From contig NC_053112.1 in NCBI RefSeq assembly GCF_010015445.1, positions 329,812 to 393,811 of the forward strand: 64,000 bases of DNA. The letters are read 5' to 3'. A program made the translations under genes and the position numbers. The notes below the pieces were generated by a model, which worked only from the letters and a program-made list of their open reading frames with translations, was not told where the DNA came from and did no database searches. This DNA is from Perca fluviatilis. Lineage: Eukaryota > Chordata > Actinopteri > Perciformes > Percidae. Positions 63,485 to 64,000 of this stretch are shown piece by piece. The stretch's first letter is position 1; each line of letters opens with the position of its first letter.

Positions 63485-63710
63485 GTGAGACAAAACCTGA
63501 ACCGACAAGATCCGACCGGGATATCTTACTCAAAAAGTCTTTCAAAATCAACATTTTAGGCCTTTTTAAAAAGTCTTAAATTCACTGAAGTACTGTGTTC
63601 TAGGTCTTAAATGCAATCAATTCTAAACAGGTCTTCGTTTTCCTACGTCCATGCAACGCCCCTAATGCTCCTGTTTGTAACGCTGGCTGGTTTGATTGAT
63701 GGTTGTGCAG

Positions 63711-63834
63711 GAACTCGTAAGGTGGAGTGTATGGATCCCCACCGCAGGCTCAGGAGGCAGATCGTCGAAGGGATCCAGTATCCGTTCGCTCTCGTCTCCT
63801 TTGGAAGGAAGCTCTACTACACCGACTGGAGGAG
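63711..63834 (+). CDS. nid1: nid1 exon: YWTD propeller blade (last exon in window)
   Basis: This 124-base exon follows TTGTGCAG and ends with two bases (AG) before GTAACG. It encodes TRKVECMDPHRRLRRQIVEG, then IQYPFALVSFGRKLYYTDWR. The Q-Y-P-F-A and Y-Y-T-D-W motifs match the fifth nidogen blade. The final blade and C-terminal EGF must lie beyond base 64000. Confidence 0.94.
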
Positions 63835-64000
63835 GTAACGCACTCACAGCGGCTGTCTCACATCAGCTGTCTCACACCAGCTGTCTCACAGCAACCAATA
63901 CTATATTGTTTAAAGCACGCGTGTCAAACTCGAGGCCCGCGGGCCAAATCCGGCCCCTCAAAGGTTTTGATCCGGGCCGCATATCAATTTAGGTTCACAG
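63835..64000 (+). other. Start of the last intron, with a hAT-type repeat end
   Basis: Short tandem of CAGCTGTCTCACA at 63850-63890. From 63922 the sequence TCAAACTCGAGGCCCGCGGG matches the type of repeat seen at 31285 and continues to the window edge. Confidence 0.6.

Overview
The window is vertebrate, most likely teleost fish, genomic DNA. It covers the middle of one large gene on the + strand, nidogen-1 (nid1, a basement-membrane glycoprotein), including its 16 recognisable coding exons and their introns. The fish assignment rests on the protein (closest in domain order to vertebrate NID1) and on the transposon relics typical of ray-finned fish genomes: many hAT-type MITEs, Tc1-type foldbacks and a tRNA-derived SINE. 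The first exon (signal peptide, start of the NIDO domain) lies before base 1. The last propeller and EGF exons lie after base 64000.

Exon layout: NIDO domain (925-1230, 8646-8875, start of 11567-12360); long Pro/Glu/Thr linker with a coding minisatellite (11567-12360); EGF1 (14408-14548); G2F beta-barrel (15508-15759, 17793-17993, 27110-27349); EGF2 (38901-39038); EGF4 (40842-40984); calcium-binding EGF5 (49709-49837); one thyroglobulin type-1 domain (55530-55775); hinge (56648-56820); four exons of the YWTD beta-propeller (58877-58978, 61683-61854, 63327-63484, 63711-63834). Phases agree across every junction except at two damaged exons: 40842-40984 has lost one base, and 58877-58978 has several small indels. 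The calcium-binding EGF3 exon expected between 39038 and 40842 was not found.

The introns are the remarkable part. About 45 percent of the window, by my addition of array spans, is minisatellite or satellite-like tandem array, with units of 5, 19, 21, 30, 38, 46, 47, 57 and 58 bases and others. Several arrays are internal expansions of DNA-transposon relics, and many of those relics keep exact 8-bp target duplications, some nested inside one another. The longest array (18033-25270) has a 21-bp unit with higher-order structure. It has repeatedly copied the 3' end of the upstream nid1 exon with its splice donor, giving nine extra exon-end/donor copies inside the intron.

I see no second protein-coding gene, no RNA gene and no prokaryote-type system. 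The long open frames inside the arrays come from unit lengths divisible by three or from low stop-codon content. The two exon lesions lie beside noisy arrays and look more like assembly error than gene decay, but sequence alone cannot settle this.
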